A stretch of DNA of 64,000 bases from Siphonodentalium dalli (Eukaryota; Mollusca; Scaphopoda; Gadilida; Siphonodentaliidae). Shown here in pieces: positions 9,739 through 21,700 of this stretch; within the stretch, counting starts at the first letter, position 1, and the number at the start of each line of letters is the position of its first letter. Where the stretch lies: the NCBI GenBank assembly GCA_032622095.1, contig CP136069.1, positions 157,841,043 to 157,905,042 on the forward strand, given 5' to 3'. The position numbers were made by a program, and so were the translations under genes. The notes under the pieces are model-generated. The model was not told the origin of the DNA, made no database searches, and was given only the letters and a program-made list of their open reading frames with translations.

Positions 9739-12700
9739 TCAGCTCTCAGTCTCGCCTTCATCAATTAGAATTTCCTCCGAATTTTTACAGCCAACACCAC
9801 GACAGTCACCACAGGCTATGTACAACACACTGCGGTCCACATTTTCTACATGAACATGAGTTATTCTCACAAGAATTCCTACTCACTAGCTTGCACTTGC
9901 AACGGACAAATTTTAGTAATGAATCGTGTTCAGCTTCTATGTCTGTCATGACTGGAACTAATTGTGTCCCTTGGGTTTTCCATCCACATACTGTTGGGTC
10001 CATATGTGTGTTCCATATCATAACCTGCATGTGAACTCTTAGGCTATGGAAATATGCTGCCCATTCCGTCGGTGGTAATTTCTGCGGATCCAATAATCCT
10101 CTGACCAAGGATATCATTTCCATGAATTTCCTCAAACCATTCAGCGTGTCATCCTTTTTGCCAGCAAAAATCATCTTGAACAATTTCAAACCAACATCGC
10201 CAAATTGTTTTTCGTCAGCTGTATGTTGCTTATGACCTCGCCATTTGTTGTATTTCGGGCGACTCTATTTTCTTTAGCATGCTTGTTTTACCTTGCCCAT
10301 ATGTCGCTGATGTTGTGCCGCATCCAGTCCAGACATGAATACAGAGAATGTTGGTCGTCCTTCTGCACAATATCTTGGATTTTCCAGATAGCTACACCAA
10401 CTTTCTGCATTTGAAATGAAGTATAGATCTGCCATGACTTCATTCCAATGCTACACGAGCAGGACTAACAAATCAGTGTGCCATCGGCCGCCACAATTAC
10501 ATCATTCCCATCTGGTGTCTGATATTGTCATTTTTGATATCTGTCCAACATATGGATCAAGTGTTTCCAAAACGTTGTCAGTGTCAGCCAGAATACCACT
10601 TTCGTTGTCTACAACGTGGACAATTTCGCCCGCTGATTCTGTATCCGTTATGTCAGGCAGTACTCTGTCGGGTTATTCGACGACAGCCGATGTTAACTGG
10701 TTACAAAGAGCTGCCTCTACTAGTATGTGGCCACGAACAGATGTTGAGATTGTCTTTCCACTTATCATATGTTGTACTGCATTTGGACAATATATTGTTT
10801 CCATTTCCTCTTCCAAACCATATCCCTTCATCATGGAACCAATGCTTCCAAGAAAGCACACCATGACGTTGAACCCCCCGAGTCGGCAAACGACATTCAT
10901 TGACTTTGGTGCAATTATGTCTGCTGCCTTTAACCACAGTGGCTGATCAAATGTCAAGCATGGGGTTGAAATGCTTTGTTTAATAGCCTGAATGTATGAA
11001 AAGCAATGTCAAACAAATACAGGACTCGTCAGACGGATTCAAATCAATGATAGGCAAAAACAACACTTCCTATTTATTGGACGGACCATTTGGGCACTCG
11101 GAGAATATATGTTCCATATAACCCGACCAATTGGGTCTAGGTTTGCTCGCTTACTGAATTACTGAAAAGCCACCCTGCATGCAAGAGCAAATCTGAATTG
11201 ATATCTCGGGGCAATGTATGTACGAACTGTAGCTGGAGCAGAGGCTTGTACGTGACAATTGAAAGTAACTTTTCGGGACAATTCATGTATTGGTGAAGAG
11301 GCACTCCTCTGCCTTTCACAATATCATCAACCTTGGATATTTGTTGTCTTATGACTAACTGTTGTCTTGGCTGTAGTGGGGAATCATCGCGTGGAGTACG
11401 TACATCAATTATTTCCATTCCATGAAACTTCCCGTGACCCTCGAGTGTTGCAACATTATGGTCCACTTTATCTGCAACCCACTGTGTGAACGCCCCTGGG
11501 AAATATGAAGCAAGAACACTGTCGTCATATTCGGCCTGGATTACTGAATGCTTGTACAACTCAACTTCACCGTAATTAATCGAGAAGCCTCATCGCGATA
11601 GTTCCGTTACAAGCCATTTGGACCCAAATATAAGGTCCAGCTCGACACCAAGGCCGAATAAAATCGGTGATACCACTGATCGTGGTCGTGCTGCTTGAAT
11701 AATAGATTGACCGATACTGATTTGTTTCAATTCTAAAGGAACCAGAACTTTCAACAGAGTTAGCAGATAGGCTGTAATCAAGCGTCTACCTTGCTCAACA
11801 TCAGAACTGTCATTCATGTTAGGGTAAGGATCTACACTGACACTGTACTCCATCTCAATCAAATGAGCTCTGATAATCTTGGCAGCTGCCATTACTATCC
11901 TCTCGGCATCTTCCTCTATGTAATTCTTTTTCTCGGCGTACCACGTATCATTGTGAAGCTGACCATATTTTTGAAACGAATAAAGTTGCTTCGACCATCC
12001 ACCTCAGCAAAAACTATGTAGGTCACATATTGGTCAAGTAACTTCTCCTTTAGCCATTTAATGGAATATACTTCCGACCCACCAGAGAATTTTACCATCT
12101 TACTATGAACTTCATAGAGAGTGTATAATTCGGCACCAGATTCTGACTCAACCCACTCACAGACCATTTGAAACCATTGCTGCATTTCATAGTCTATTTT
12201 CCGAGCGGACTGTGGCTTTCGATCCGTTGGTACAGTGATATATTTTTTCAACATGAAACGAGTGAGACAACTGTCATGGTAAACAGCTTCAGCCGCAACC
12301 AGATCAATACAACCATGATGTTTTGTTTGGACAGAAAGATAAACGAATCCCCCCTTTTCGCGCAACACTATAATAACTTGTCGCGCAATGGAAGTGTGGT
12401 GACATTTCGAACTTGTGTTATTAGAGGATTGTTTTTATCGAAATGGGCATGTTGTCCACATATCAAGCAGTCATCTTGTAATTGAAAGGTAACAGGCTAT
12501 ATCTTAGTGTTTTGTCGATGACATCTCAACATTGCCACTAGCACTGCACAACCCTCTCTTAGAATCTGTAAAATCACGTCTGCATTTTCTATGTACCAAC
12601 ACATTTATAATAGGACTTGCACTAATGCGACTATTTAAGTAACGCACGAGGTCTAGCCGATTACATTTCTCGCCCAAACTAATGAGGGTTAATATGCCTT

Positions 12701-12896
12701 TCTCCGAAACAGAAACTGACTGCTCTTCATCAAACCCAATACTACATATGACACATAAGTCAGCCGATAAATGACTAGTTGTCCCTGATGCCAATTCCTC
12801 AGACATATCTATAATAATACACATATTATTATGACACTTAAATAAACTATGACTAAACTCAAATGATAAAAAATGTGCTTGTAATATATCCACCAC
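9739..12896 (-). pseudogene. Large protein of an invertebrate multicopy family with tesmin-like CXC motif, decayed
   Basis: Read on the minus strand from 12896 to the stop at 9739. Successive open blocks lie at 12896-12504, 12368-11916, 11892-11590, 11559-11137, 10957-10673 and 10189-9739. Recognisable parts are an N-terminal CVICSIGF...HRKC cysteine cluster; LIVAEAVYHDSCLTRF-like text near 12290; MNVVCRLGGFNVMVCFLG near 10880; LPPTEWAAYFHSLRVHMQV near 10060; and a C-terminal CKC...CSCRKCGPQC then ACGDCRGVGCKNSEE. The last resembles the CXC (tesmin/TSO1) zinc-binding repeat. I recall this arrangement as a very abundant uncharacterised family in corals, molluscs and fish, consistent with a mobile-element origin. 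A one-base frame change near 9818 separates the two halves of the CXC motif. The other frame changes could be lesions or introns. Confidence 0.65.
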
Positions 12897-12961
12897 ATAC
12901 CTGCCCCAAACTTGGTTCTGAAAATATTTATATCAAGTTCAGCAGCCGAGTTAACAATTGC

Positions 12962-13635
12962 TAGCCTTTTATTGGGTCAATGTACATATACTATACGGGT
13001 TTTCTCTGTTATATCAATAAAATAACCACTAATTTTCTATAAACATGCTACTAACTTGATTTAAAAGTATTACAAATATCCCATAGTTAACCAATAAATA
13101 GGTAGTGTTATAGTTTTAAGTATTTTATTTTTTCGATTGTTTTACCTGAAATTTCATGTTTTGGGGGTAGGGTTAATATGTTTCAGATATTTGTACTCTG
13201 TGTTTAATTAAATTACGCACGTTTCATATTGACGTATTCAGGACATGCTTGTGCACATTTAACAATATACAATTTACTCGGATATATTTTTGAAAACGCG
13301 ACACATTTTTGCGAAACTGACTGATATTTTCGTTACAAAAATTAAGATTTCGCGGAAACTGTGGCCAATATTGACTTATTTACAAAATTAGATATATACT
13401 GGATGTAATACATATCACAGTTACAATAATATATAAATGTTATCTTGGTACCCAAATGTTTGCCAATGAATCGCTCATTAGAAAATCAGCACACATATTT
13501 GAAAGGGGACCCCTATTTTAAAGTGTTGCAGAAAAAATTGCTCAAAGCGGATTTTAGCGGATTTTGGATATAATATTCGGGAGATATTCCCGCGTCCAAT
13601 GACATAAAAATTGCTTCTCTACCAATTTCTTCTAG
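12962..13635 (-). repeat. Right terminal inverted repeat
   Basis: Inverted partner of 8846-9540. The inner end fades near 12962, and the outer end is at TTCTTCTA about 13635. Confidence 0.8.
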
Positions 13636-14399
13636 GTTCACCATTGTTTTTACCTTCTCCGACTATGCTATAACTGATTGGCTCTCATCAGACTTGCTGC
13701 GAGTTGTGGTTGGCTGACATTGGCGTGATCTTTGTAAGTAAAAGGAATCCAAAAATCGCTCGCGTGTCTATTCTCTACATATCCTCCCAGCATATGATGT
13801 CGGCTATGTATCAAGTGTCCACAGTGTTTCAAATTCTTGTTGTATTGCTTTCCTGATGTTGGCTGTGGATTTTCTGTTTGTTATTAATGTATGTTGTTCC
13901 TGTCGTGTCACGTTTTTTCGAATTTTGTCTTGGTCCACTTTGGTCTTGTATTGCTTCCTGTTGTATTGTTTTTTCCCCCTGACGACTAAGTTGTTGTGTT
14001 TCTGACATTGGCGTGGGGTTTTTAAGTAAAAGGAATCCAGAAAATCGCTCGCGTGTCTATTTTATACATATATTCTATAGGGTCACACACAGTGAGTGCG
14101 CTTTCATCTAGACTGGACCGGCATGTGTTTACCATTGTTTCTCTTAAACTGTCGTACTACCCATCGCGGTTGTGCCTGCCACGCCCACACACATTATATG
14201 TCAGCGCTGGTCCACCCATAGGTGGTATGATATCCAGCATAAAACGTCGATGAGCCTATATGAGTGCCTTGTATGTTGCTTTTAGCGATAGCGCTTCGAT
14301 TATCTATTGTGTCAAAACGTGCGTTTAAACTCAATATATGGACTAGGGTTAGATGAAATTGTTCTTAAAATATCGCATCGCATAAGATAGTCATGGTAT
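13636..14399. other. Non-coding, with a ~60-base direct repeat
   Basis: The block ATTGGCGTG...AAGTAAAAGGAATCC followed by AATCGCTCGCGTGTCTATT occurs at about 13720 and again at about 14008. The DNA between is T-rich and low in coding signal. Nothing else is recognised. The stretch lies just upstream of the PAN exon and could hold its promoter, but I see no clear TATA or initiator. Confidence 0.5.
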
Positions 14400-14459
14400 A
14401 TGCATGCTACATGGACATGTGAACTGTACATGTTGACATTTCGCACCGGTCGCCACGAA

Positions 14460-14730
14460 ATGCATATCTGCCTCGTCCAGTGTTTTGTGTGTTTCGTCGT
14501 TTCGTTATATAAAGTTACATCCAGTCAACTGCCGGTTGTACGTTGGACGACTGTTCAACAGCCGAATCCCGGAGGCGAGATAGGAAAGCAACTGAACGTG
14601 AATTCGCGATTAGCTTGCGCGGTTGAGTGTACCACCACAACTGGATGTTCAACGTTCGATTTTGACGAAAACTCCGGACTCTGCAGTTTATCTCCGGCAA
14701 CCCCGAGTTGGTTCATTGCAAGCGGGAAAG
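14460..14730 (+). CDS. First exon: signal peptide plus PAN/apple domain (secreted lectin-type protein)
   Basis: From the ATG at 14460 the protein starts MHICLVQCFVCFVVSLYKV, a plausible signal peptide. It continues into a PAN/apple-type domain with VNSRLACAVECTTTTGCSTF, FDENSGLCSLS and W near the end. The Cys spacing and the 'CA..C....GC..F.F......C.L' pattern are those of PAN modules. An upstream in-frame ATG at 14400 lacks a signal-like start, so 14460 is preferred. The domain is followed by AAG|GTAGGT, a strong donor after 14730 (phase 1). Reading through instead gives a stop at 14812, with CISPVKIR as a possible unspliced tail. The phase matches the lectin exon at 40854. Secretion and carbohydrate binding are inferred from domain type. 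Confidence 0.7.
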
Positions 14731-15007
14731 GTAGGTTTGAATACTGTATTAGTCCAGTCAAAATACGGTTTGACCAAAAAACAAATTCGATTGACTTGAA
14801 TACGCAGGTTTAGGCATGAAGCATATTATTCAGTAAATTCAGAACATATAATGGCCACTTGTTATTTCACAATGAGCAGACGTGATAACTCTTTTCGCTG
14901 GTTTCAAAGTCAATTAAACCATCTTGATTTAATTATTTATTAAAGGTGATAACATTTTTAGAATATTGAATAAAAAGAATTACATGCAGTTGTAAACTTA
15001 TTTTTAA

Positions 15008-15399
15008 CCCTTTACTCAACAAACCGGCCAAAACCGGCCAAATAAAGCTTCAACAGCCTCAAATATCTTCGGTCTGTCTCAATAGAACCATACAAATATG
15101 GATATCATTGGAACCGGCTCCTTGACCACATTGTGATAGTTACAGTTATGCCCTGTGCCAATGCATTCTTTTATATAAGCGAGTCGACCATAGGTCGCCT
15201 CGCATATATAAGAGAATGCATTGGCCTAAAAAAAATCTTTTTTTAACACTTTTTACCATTTTTTCTTACATTCTTTAACAATTTTATAATTTTTAATGTG
15301 TTAAGCCAATGCATTCTCTTATATATGCGAGGCGACCTATGGTCGACTCGCATATATAAGAGAATGCATTGGCACAGGGCCCTTCTGTTGGGTAAAGGG
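15008..15399. mobile_element. piggyBac-type MITE (392 bp) with TTAA target duplication
   Basis: Flanked by TTAA at 15004-15007 and 15400-15403. The ends are CCCTTTACTCAACA and, inverted, TGTTGGGTAAAGGG. TTAA duplication with CCC...GGG termini is the piggyBac signature. It is non-coding inside and carries two long self-complementary segments, listed separately. Confidence 0.8.
15149..15384. repeat. Duplicated palindrome inside the MITE
   Basis: A ~66-base self-complementary segment runs from CCAATGCATTCT..TATATAAGCGAG to its inverse CTCGCATATATAAGAGAATG. It occurs at about 15158-15224 and again at about 15306-15372, separated by ~80 bases of T-rich sequence. The two lie in an outer inverted pair GCCCTGTGCCAATGC / GCATTGGCACAGGGC. 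A related half-palindrome lies at 49765-49802. Confidence 0.85.
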
Positions 15400-15669
15400 T
15401 TAAATTTCGACCACCAACCCGCACCGGCATACCTTTCTGGAACATTTATCACGCCATGCTCTGATTATAATATGAAATAAACTTGATTATACGTGCATTC
15501 AAGACGTGTGGGAAGTACGGTAATGTAATGGATATATCATTTGTCGGTATATTGTCGTTACCAGTTCAGGCAGTCCATGAACTCAACTATTATAGTTATA
15601 TTCATCTACCCCAGCTGAATTTGACAGTCCCAAATCCACTATTTTGTATTGGAAACTTTCGAGTCGCGC

Positions 15670-17800
15670 ATCCCACTGCATAGTCAATTTTCTCTCTTAG
15701 CAATTGTGCAAAATATGCACAGTTTCCTGATAGAATTCGTTCAAATTTTGCAACCTAGCTGTTGTGCGAGCTTATTTTATTTAATACTGGCACGACCCTT
15801 ATACAAATTATCCTGGCAAAATCAATGTAAACCAGTTTACATCACGATTAACCCTTTCAGTGCCAAGTTCGATTTTTGTATCAACCCATATTTCCTTGAT
15901 AAATTTTTTCAAATTTATTGATTATAATAATGTGATACATTGATGGAAAGAGCTCTTAGATCAAGAAAATATGGGCTGATACAAAAATCGGACTTGGCAC
16001 TGAAAGGGTTAACATGGGGTTACTGGGGTGAATTTGGGAATTCACCATGGTATTACTTAAGTAATCTGATGCTTTGTATTGATTATACTATGGTGTTACG
16101 TAAATAACATTGTAAATTTGGAATTTACCAGTGTGTTCTCCAGCTATCATGGTATTGCCATCGTGGAGAGATATTTTAGGGGTTTTCCCGAGTTTGTCAG
16201 GTACAAACAAAATCCGCTGTCTTGATATGCTGTGTGAGCTATAAGTCTGCAATCATAAGAAATGTAAACTTTTCTTGTGGATAATTTCTTCATCTTTGCC
16301 ACAGAACTGAGTAGTTTGTGTAAGCTTATTTCATTTAATACTTTGATTTCACAACCCATATACAAATTATCTTGGTAAAGACAATTTAAACTAGTGGTGA
16401 AACTCAATGCATCCCATAATAGTTGCCAGTGTATACCAAATCATCCGGAATACAGGCCAATGTGAAATGTCAATTTATCAACAGCTATATGCATATTACA
16501 TCGTTCGGCCATCAGTGGTCGTCACACACACACACACACAAAGCATATGGCATATAGCAGATGGGTATATTTCCCAGAAATATGGATAATTGATCCGCCC
16601 CTGTTAAGTCATCCGTACAGATCAAACATATATTCCGAAAGTATTAATGATTCGTACCAAATATTATTCCCTGTATTCGATATTGCTATGCAGTTAATTA
16701 CAGTGTGTTCTATAATGCCTCGATACTGCGTATTACATAGTAGACAACACCCGCTATCTTTATAAGATGTTTGAGCAAGAAGTATGTCAATCATAAGAAA
16801 TGTAAACTTTTCTTCTGGATAATGCCTGCATGTTTGCCACAGTGATGAAGAACTGAGTTTGGTTTGTGTAAGTCCATATTATGCCAAATATATATTTGGT
16901 TCAACACTCTTACTCCATATATTCTTTGTATTGTTTAACTCATTTTTACGATATTCTTCCAGTAAGATTTGGCAAGAAACGTGCATATATCTGTATTTGC
17001 CACTTTAATGAGTAAATGAGTTTGGTTTGTGTAAGCTTATTTGATGTAATACTTTGATTTCACAACCCATTTACAAATTATCCTGGTAAAACCAATTTAA
17101 ACCAGTGGTAAAACTCAAGGCATAATATATAAACCACAATAATTATGCTGCGGTAATAGTTGCCAGTGTATATCAAATCATCCGGAATACAGGCCAATGT
17201 GAAATGTCAATTTATCAACAGCTATTACATCATTCGGCCAAGAGTGGTCGTCTCTTGATCTGTGTGTATTTCATTGAAGATGTAAAGAGTCTTCATACAT
17301 GTACATGCTTGTGTGTTGGCCGCACACCAAAAACAAAAGAATATATGGCATATAGCAGATGGTATATTTCCCAGAAATATAGATAATTGATCCGCCACCG
17401 TTAAGTCATCCATACATGTAAAACATATATTCAGAAAGTGTTAATGATATCGTACCAAATATTATTCCTTGTGTTCGATATTGCTATGCAGTTAATTATA
17501 ATGTGTTCTATAATGCCTTGATACTGCGTATTGCATAGTATACAAAGCGGTGTGCGCTAGAAGTCTAGCAATCATAAGAAATGTAAATTGTTCTTCTGGA
17601 TAATGCCTGCGTGTTTGCCACAGTAATGAGGAACTGAATTTGGTTTGTGTAAGTCCATATTATGCCAAATCTATAATTGGTTCAACACTCTTACTCCATA
17701 CATATATTCTTTATATGGTTTAACTCATTTTTGCGATATTCTTCCAGTAAGATTTGGCAAGAAACGTGCATATATCGTTCGACGTACTCGTATACCTCTG
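15670..17800 (+). repeat. Tandem repeat, unit about 700-740 bases, ~2.3 copies
   Basis: GTTGCCAGTGTATA(C/T)CAAATCATC occurs at 16423 and 17160 (period ~737). ATCATAAGAAATGTAAA occurs at 16253, 16793 and 17571. CAAATTATC(T/C)TGG occurs at 15797, 16363 and 17075. The first unit is partial and is interrupted by the MITE at 15852-16008. A CA microsatellite near 16526 is present in one unit only. The units differ by several percent. I see no coding capacity; the short frames do not agree between units. Confidence 0.75.
15852..16008. mobile_element. piggyBac-type MITE (157 bp) with TTAA target duplication
   Basis: TTAA at 15848-15851 and 16009-16012 flank it. The inverted ends begin CCCTTTCAGTGCCAAGTTCG and extend about 47 bases (to ATATTTCCTTGAT) with two or three mismatches. 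The AT-rich centre is only ~60 bases. No coding content. Confidence 0.9.
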
Positions 17801-18715
17801 TAAAACTTTAGAGATATCTGTCATAAAGGACTGTGGATGAGAAATTCCAAGAATATGACCGTGAAGCCACACGAGGAACAGAGATTTATCGCTCTTGTTT
17901 GTAATCAGCCTACATAATGTTGTCAGTTAGCTTAATTTCCTTTTATCAATATAGCACCACAGAAGCCCCTGTACGATGCATGTTCTGTTTTCGGAGGGAA
18001 ATCCTTGAATATGTTTTAGACACACTATATGTACTTTCGCCGTGTATGCATGCATGAGCAACATTATATGTTCCAGAGCTTCCCACAAGCGTAGAGCCTT
18101 ATTGAGGACGATGGACTTGTATATAGATACTGAACCAACTATACGGGGTGATATCGCCTGCACAAAATCCTGCGTTAGTCAGCGACAGATAGGTGCCTTT
18201 CAGCTTTGTGTAACATATTTTACTAGTTTTTAGTTAATGCTGAATTTCTCAATAGGGATACCCAAGTGTGTTCCAAATTCGACTTCATGTATTACACTGC
18301 CACGACCTCTGCGATTTAATTAATTCACAATTGGTCTCGTTAAATACAACACTGAGTGTCTTGGATGAGTTATAAAATTATTTCCACTTCGAACTATATT
18401 CTAGACAAAATTACACTAAATACGAAGGCCAGACTCTGAAAGTGAAAGAAGTACCATGCCATCCGCCTGTACTGGCGAAGTGCACTTTCTACCATTCATG
18501 TGGAGGCAACTTGAACAAAAGACAATCCAACCAACCAGACGGAATCGAACGCTTTTGTGACGCCTGGAAAAGAGGGGCATACTTTACTGAGCGTCTCTTT
18601 GGTGTAGGCAATGCATTCCTGTAATACGTACGAAGTTGCCGTACAGCTTACTCCGCTCTGGAAACCACATTAGAGCGAGTTTATTGCTATTTGATTCGGC
18701 GTGTATGATTGAACA
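17801..18715. other. No recognised gene
   Basis: This is unique-looking sequence. A 60-residue + frame at 18442-18624 (CTFYHSCGGNLNKRQSNQPDG...RFCDAWKRGAYFTERLFG) has protein-like composition and could be an exon or transposon scrap. I do not recognise it, and splice signals around it are not clear. Confidence 0.4.
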
Positions 18716-21700
18716 CAAGAAAACTAAGATGCATGCATCAGGTCGGCCGTGAACTATCTACCATAGAATTGTTGTAGCTATCGATTATACATTTTGGAAC
18801 ACCTGTCTGTATGTATGTTTGTATGCATGAATGCATGTGTGTGTGTGTTATAGACTCTAACACTGCTCGACTGATCCGACTCGGTTTTGGTATTTAACGT
18901 GTCAACTTGACCTCGCTCATAGGCATCTTTCTGGACCTTGACCGATCCGACTAAAAATTTGTGTGTAGGACTACTTCGATCCCGGGAGCAATATGGACGG
19001 GTCCAATTTCACGTGGGACCATGTTCTCGAACGTGCTGATATAGGCATGTTTCTGGACCAATTGAACAATAGTTTGGCCAGACGCTGTATATACTGGGTA
19101 CTGTCCAGATGAAGGCGATCACAAAAAAAATCCCTATATAGCCCGAACGAAGTCGAGTACATCAGCTAGTTTAATATATATTTTGGACATTTGTCTGTCT
19201 GTTTGTCTGTTAGCTATGGCCGGGAAAACTGCCGGACAGATTTGACGAAATTTGATACCTAGGGGAAATTATTTCCAGGGAGTATTTTGGACGGGTCAAA
19301 TCTTGATCCCGACCTGACTTTGACATTCAAAAAAATCAATGCAAGGTCAAATCTGGTAAAACGGAAGTATTTCTACGAAATTTAATACCTACTGTTACTT
19401 TTGTCCCAGGAGTGTTTCGGGTGGGTCAAATCATGACCCTGACCTGATCTTGACATTCAAAATTGTCAATTCAAGGTCAAATCGGGTAAAGGCGGGCGGA
19501 TTTCGACGGGTACTTTTGTCGTGACTTTTGTCCGGGGAGTGTTTTGGACGGGTCAAATCGTGACCCGACATGACGTTCACATTTAAAATGGTCAATTCAA
19601 GGTTAAATCGCGCAATTCTCCGAAAATCAGAGGGGAACATCCCGGACGAAGTTGGGTCCACCAGCTACTATTATATATTTCTAGATTTAGTTACAAACTA
19701 AATACCTGTATATTGTACAAAGAAATGTTTGACAAATATATCTGTATCAATATTACCATACGGGTCATTAAAATAGATACGACGAAACAAATTTTGAAGG
19801 GTGCTTTTATCAGGTAAATTTTTATATTTCAAATGATGACAGGAATGCGGAAAGTTGAAGTACCTACGTAATACTGGCTATCCGAATGAAGAGATATACA
19901 TGTATATAAAAACCAAAATAGAAGATGACTGCTGCCGACAATGTTTTCCAAAAAAAATTCAAAGCATTCGATAGCTCCCATCTAGTTGTCAGCCCGAAGA
20001 TCAATATGAAGTTTGGTGACTATCAGATGAGGGATATGTCTGTACAGTTGCTAAACAATTCAGTCATGCAAAAGAGGATCAAACAGTAAGATACCAAATT
20101 GCTGCCTGTTGTAATGTTTTTTAACGAAATTCGGGAAAATTAGATTACTCTCACCCTGGTTATCCAGAAGATCATTGTGGAATCTGGTGACGATCGGACA
20201 AGGGGTGTCGTCTGTAGGATCAACCAAATTATTTAGCCATAAAAATAGTAAAATTCAAGATCAGCTCTGGCAGTGATGTCTTCACAAGGACAGCTTGAGA
20301 ACAAAATATGGCTCACATCTAGCGGTGACCCAAAATATCCACATGAGAAAAAGTTCTCCAATAAAAGCTGGCTGCAGGGTGCGCCAATTGATTCAAATTC
20401 GAAATTTAGCAGGGTGTACTGCTTGTGGCCATGTTTTCCCCGCAAATTTGATAGACTGGTGGACAAAACCACTGAATCCGTTGAATCAATATACATGTAT
20501 ACATGGATTAATTTATATTCATTGTTATACACAGTACTGGTATATAAAGGTACTGAAAATAACAATATTACTAGTATACACAAAATAAACCATATATTAT
20601 GGGTTCTAATATCCGAATATGACAACTGAGAACTTGGTGTGAATTGAAGAGTGGTGGTGTCTCAAGCATATCTAACCCTCCACGTGACACTCTATCCGAA
20701 GAGGGGAATAATTCCATCTGCTACAGTCAATGGAGCAATTATGAATCTGGAAAGGTGAAATTTCTAAGTAATACTAGATATCGACATGACGCGATAACAT
20801 ATAACGTAAATGCAATATGGCCGCTGGCGACCATTTTTTCCTATAAAATTAAAAAAATATTTGATAGCTCTCATCTGATAGATCAATATCAAGATAAATA
20901 TGAAGTTTGGTGATGATCGGATGAGTGAAGTGGACTGTGCTAAACGGTTTAGTAATGCTTAAAAAGATTCTTACCTTAATATTTTTATGTTCACTTTATA
21001 AACTTCACTGAGTCATCTTTGTTATGTATTGAGTTTGATATCTTTTGTTAACAGTTTATAAATCATGTATGTCTCATGTTTGTTATTTTAATTTATGTGT
21101 TTATTATCATTAAATAAAGTTGCATTCCTTAAAAAGATTCTTACCTCAATGTTTTTGTGTTCACTTTATAAACTCCACTGAGTCATCTTTGTCATGTATT
21201 GAATTTGATATCTTTTGTTAACAGTTTATAAATTATGTATGTCTCGTGTTCGTTATTATATTATATACACTTTATAGTGTGTTTCAGAACGAAAAAACAA
21301 ATGAATAAAATCAACAAATTTGTAAATTAAAAAACAATTCAAACGTTGTTGTATTCCATGTCCCAGCCCGGACATATACACCAAATTTCAATAATACTCA
21401 TTGAGAAACAACGGACCAAACGCCATATAACACCCCGTATACATCTTTTATTCCGAGTTGGCCTTTTATTCCGAGTTGGCACACGTCGATTGGAGCGAGT
21501 TAGCCCTGGGGCGAGTACGCCGATTCCGGCACCTTCTCTATTTGCAGCAGGTATACGTTTACGCTGGTTTACGCGTAATTTAATTTACAAAGTTCCCCAA
21601 TTGGTATCGTAAATAGAGCGACCTTATTTGACAGAGAATGCCTCTGTTATTGTTTATCAAGTTGCTATACATTAAAAACGACAAATTCACATGCTCGTTC

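Larger units (their letters stand above)
8846..13635 (-). mobile_element. 4.8-kb DNA transposon with ~680-bp terminal inverted repeats
   Basis: Left arm about 8846-9540 and right arm about 12962-13635 are inverted copies. The ends read TAGAACAAATTGGTAGAGAG and, at the right, CTCTACCAATTTCTTCTA. Shared internal blocks include AATCCGCTAAAATCCGCTTT and GAGCAATTTTTTCT (left) against AGCGGATTTTAGCGGATTTT (right), the GGGTACCAAGATAA block and the AACCCAACCCCCAAAAAAT block. Between the arms is a decayed minus-strand gene of about 3.2 kb (12896-9739). No clear target-site duplication was found. The superfamily is uncertain: long inverted repeats with a large protein carrying a Cys-cluster recall Academ-type elements, but I rely on memory for that and could not test it. 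Confidence 0.8.

Noticed and set aside
9717-10946. Plus-strand frames across the transposon gene
   Set aside because: Shadows of the minus-strand CXC-family gene.
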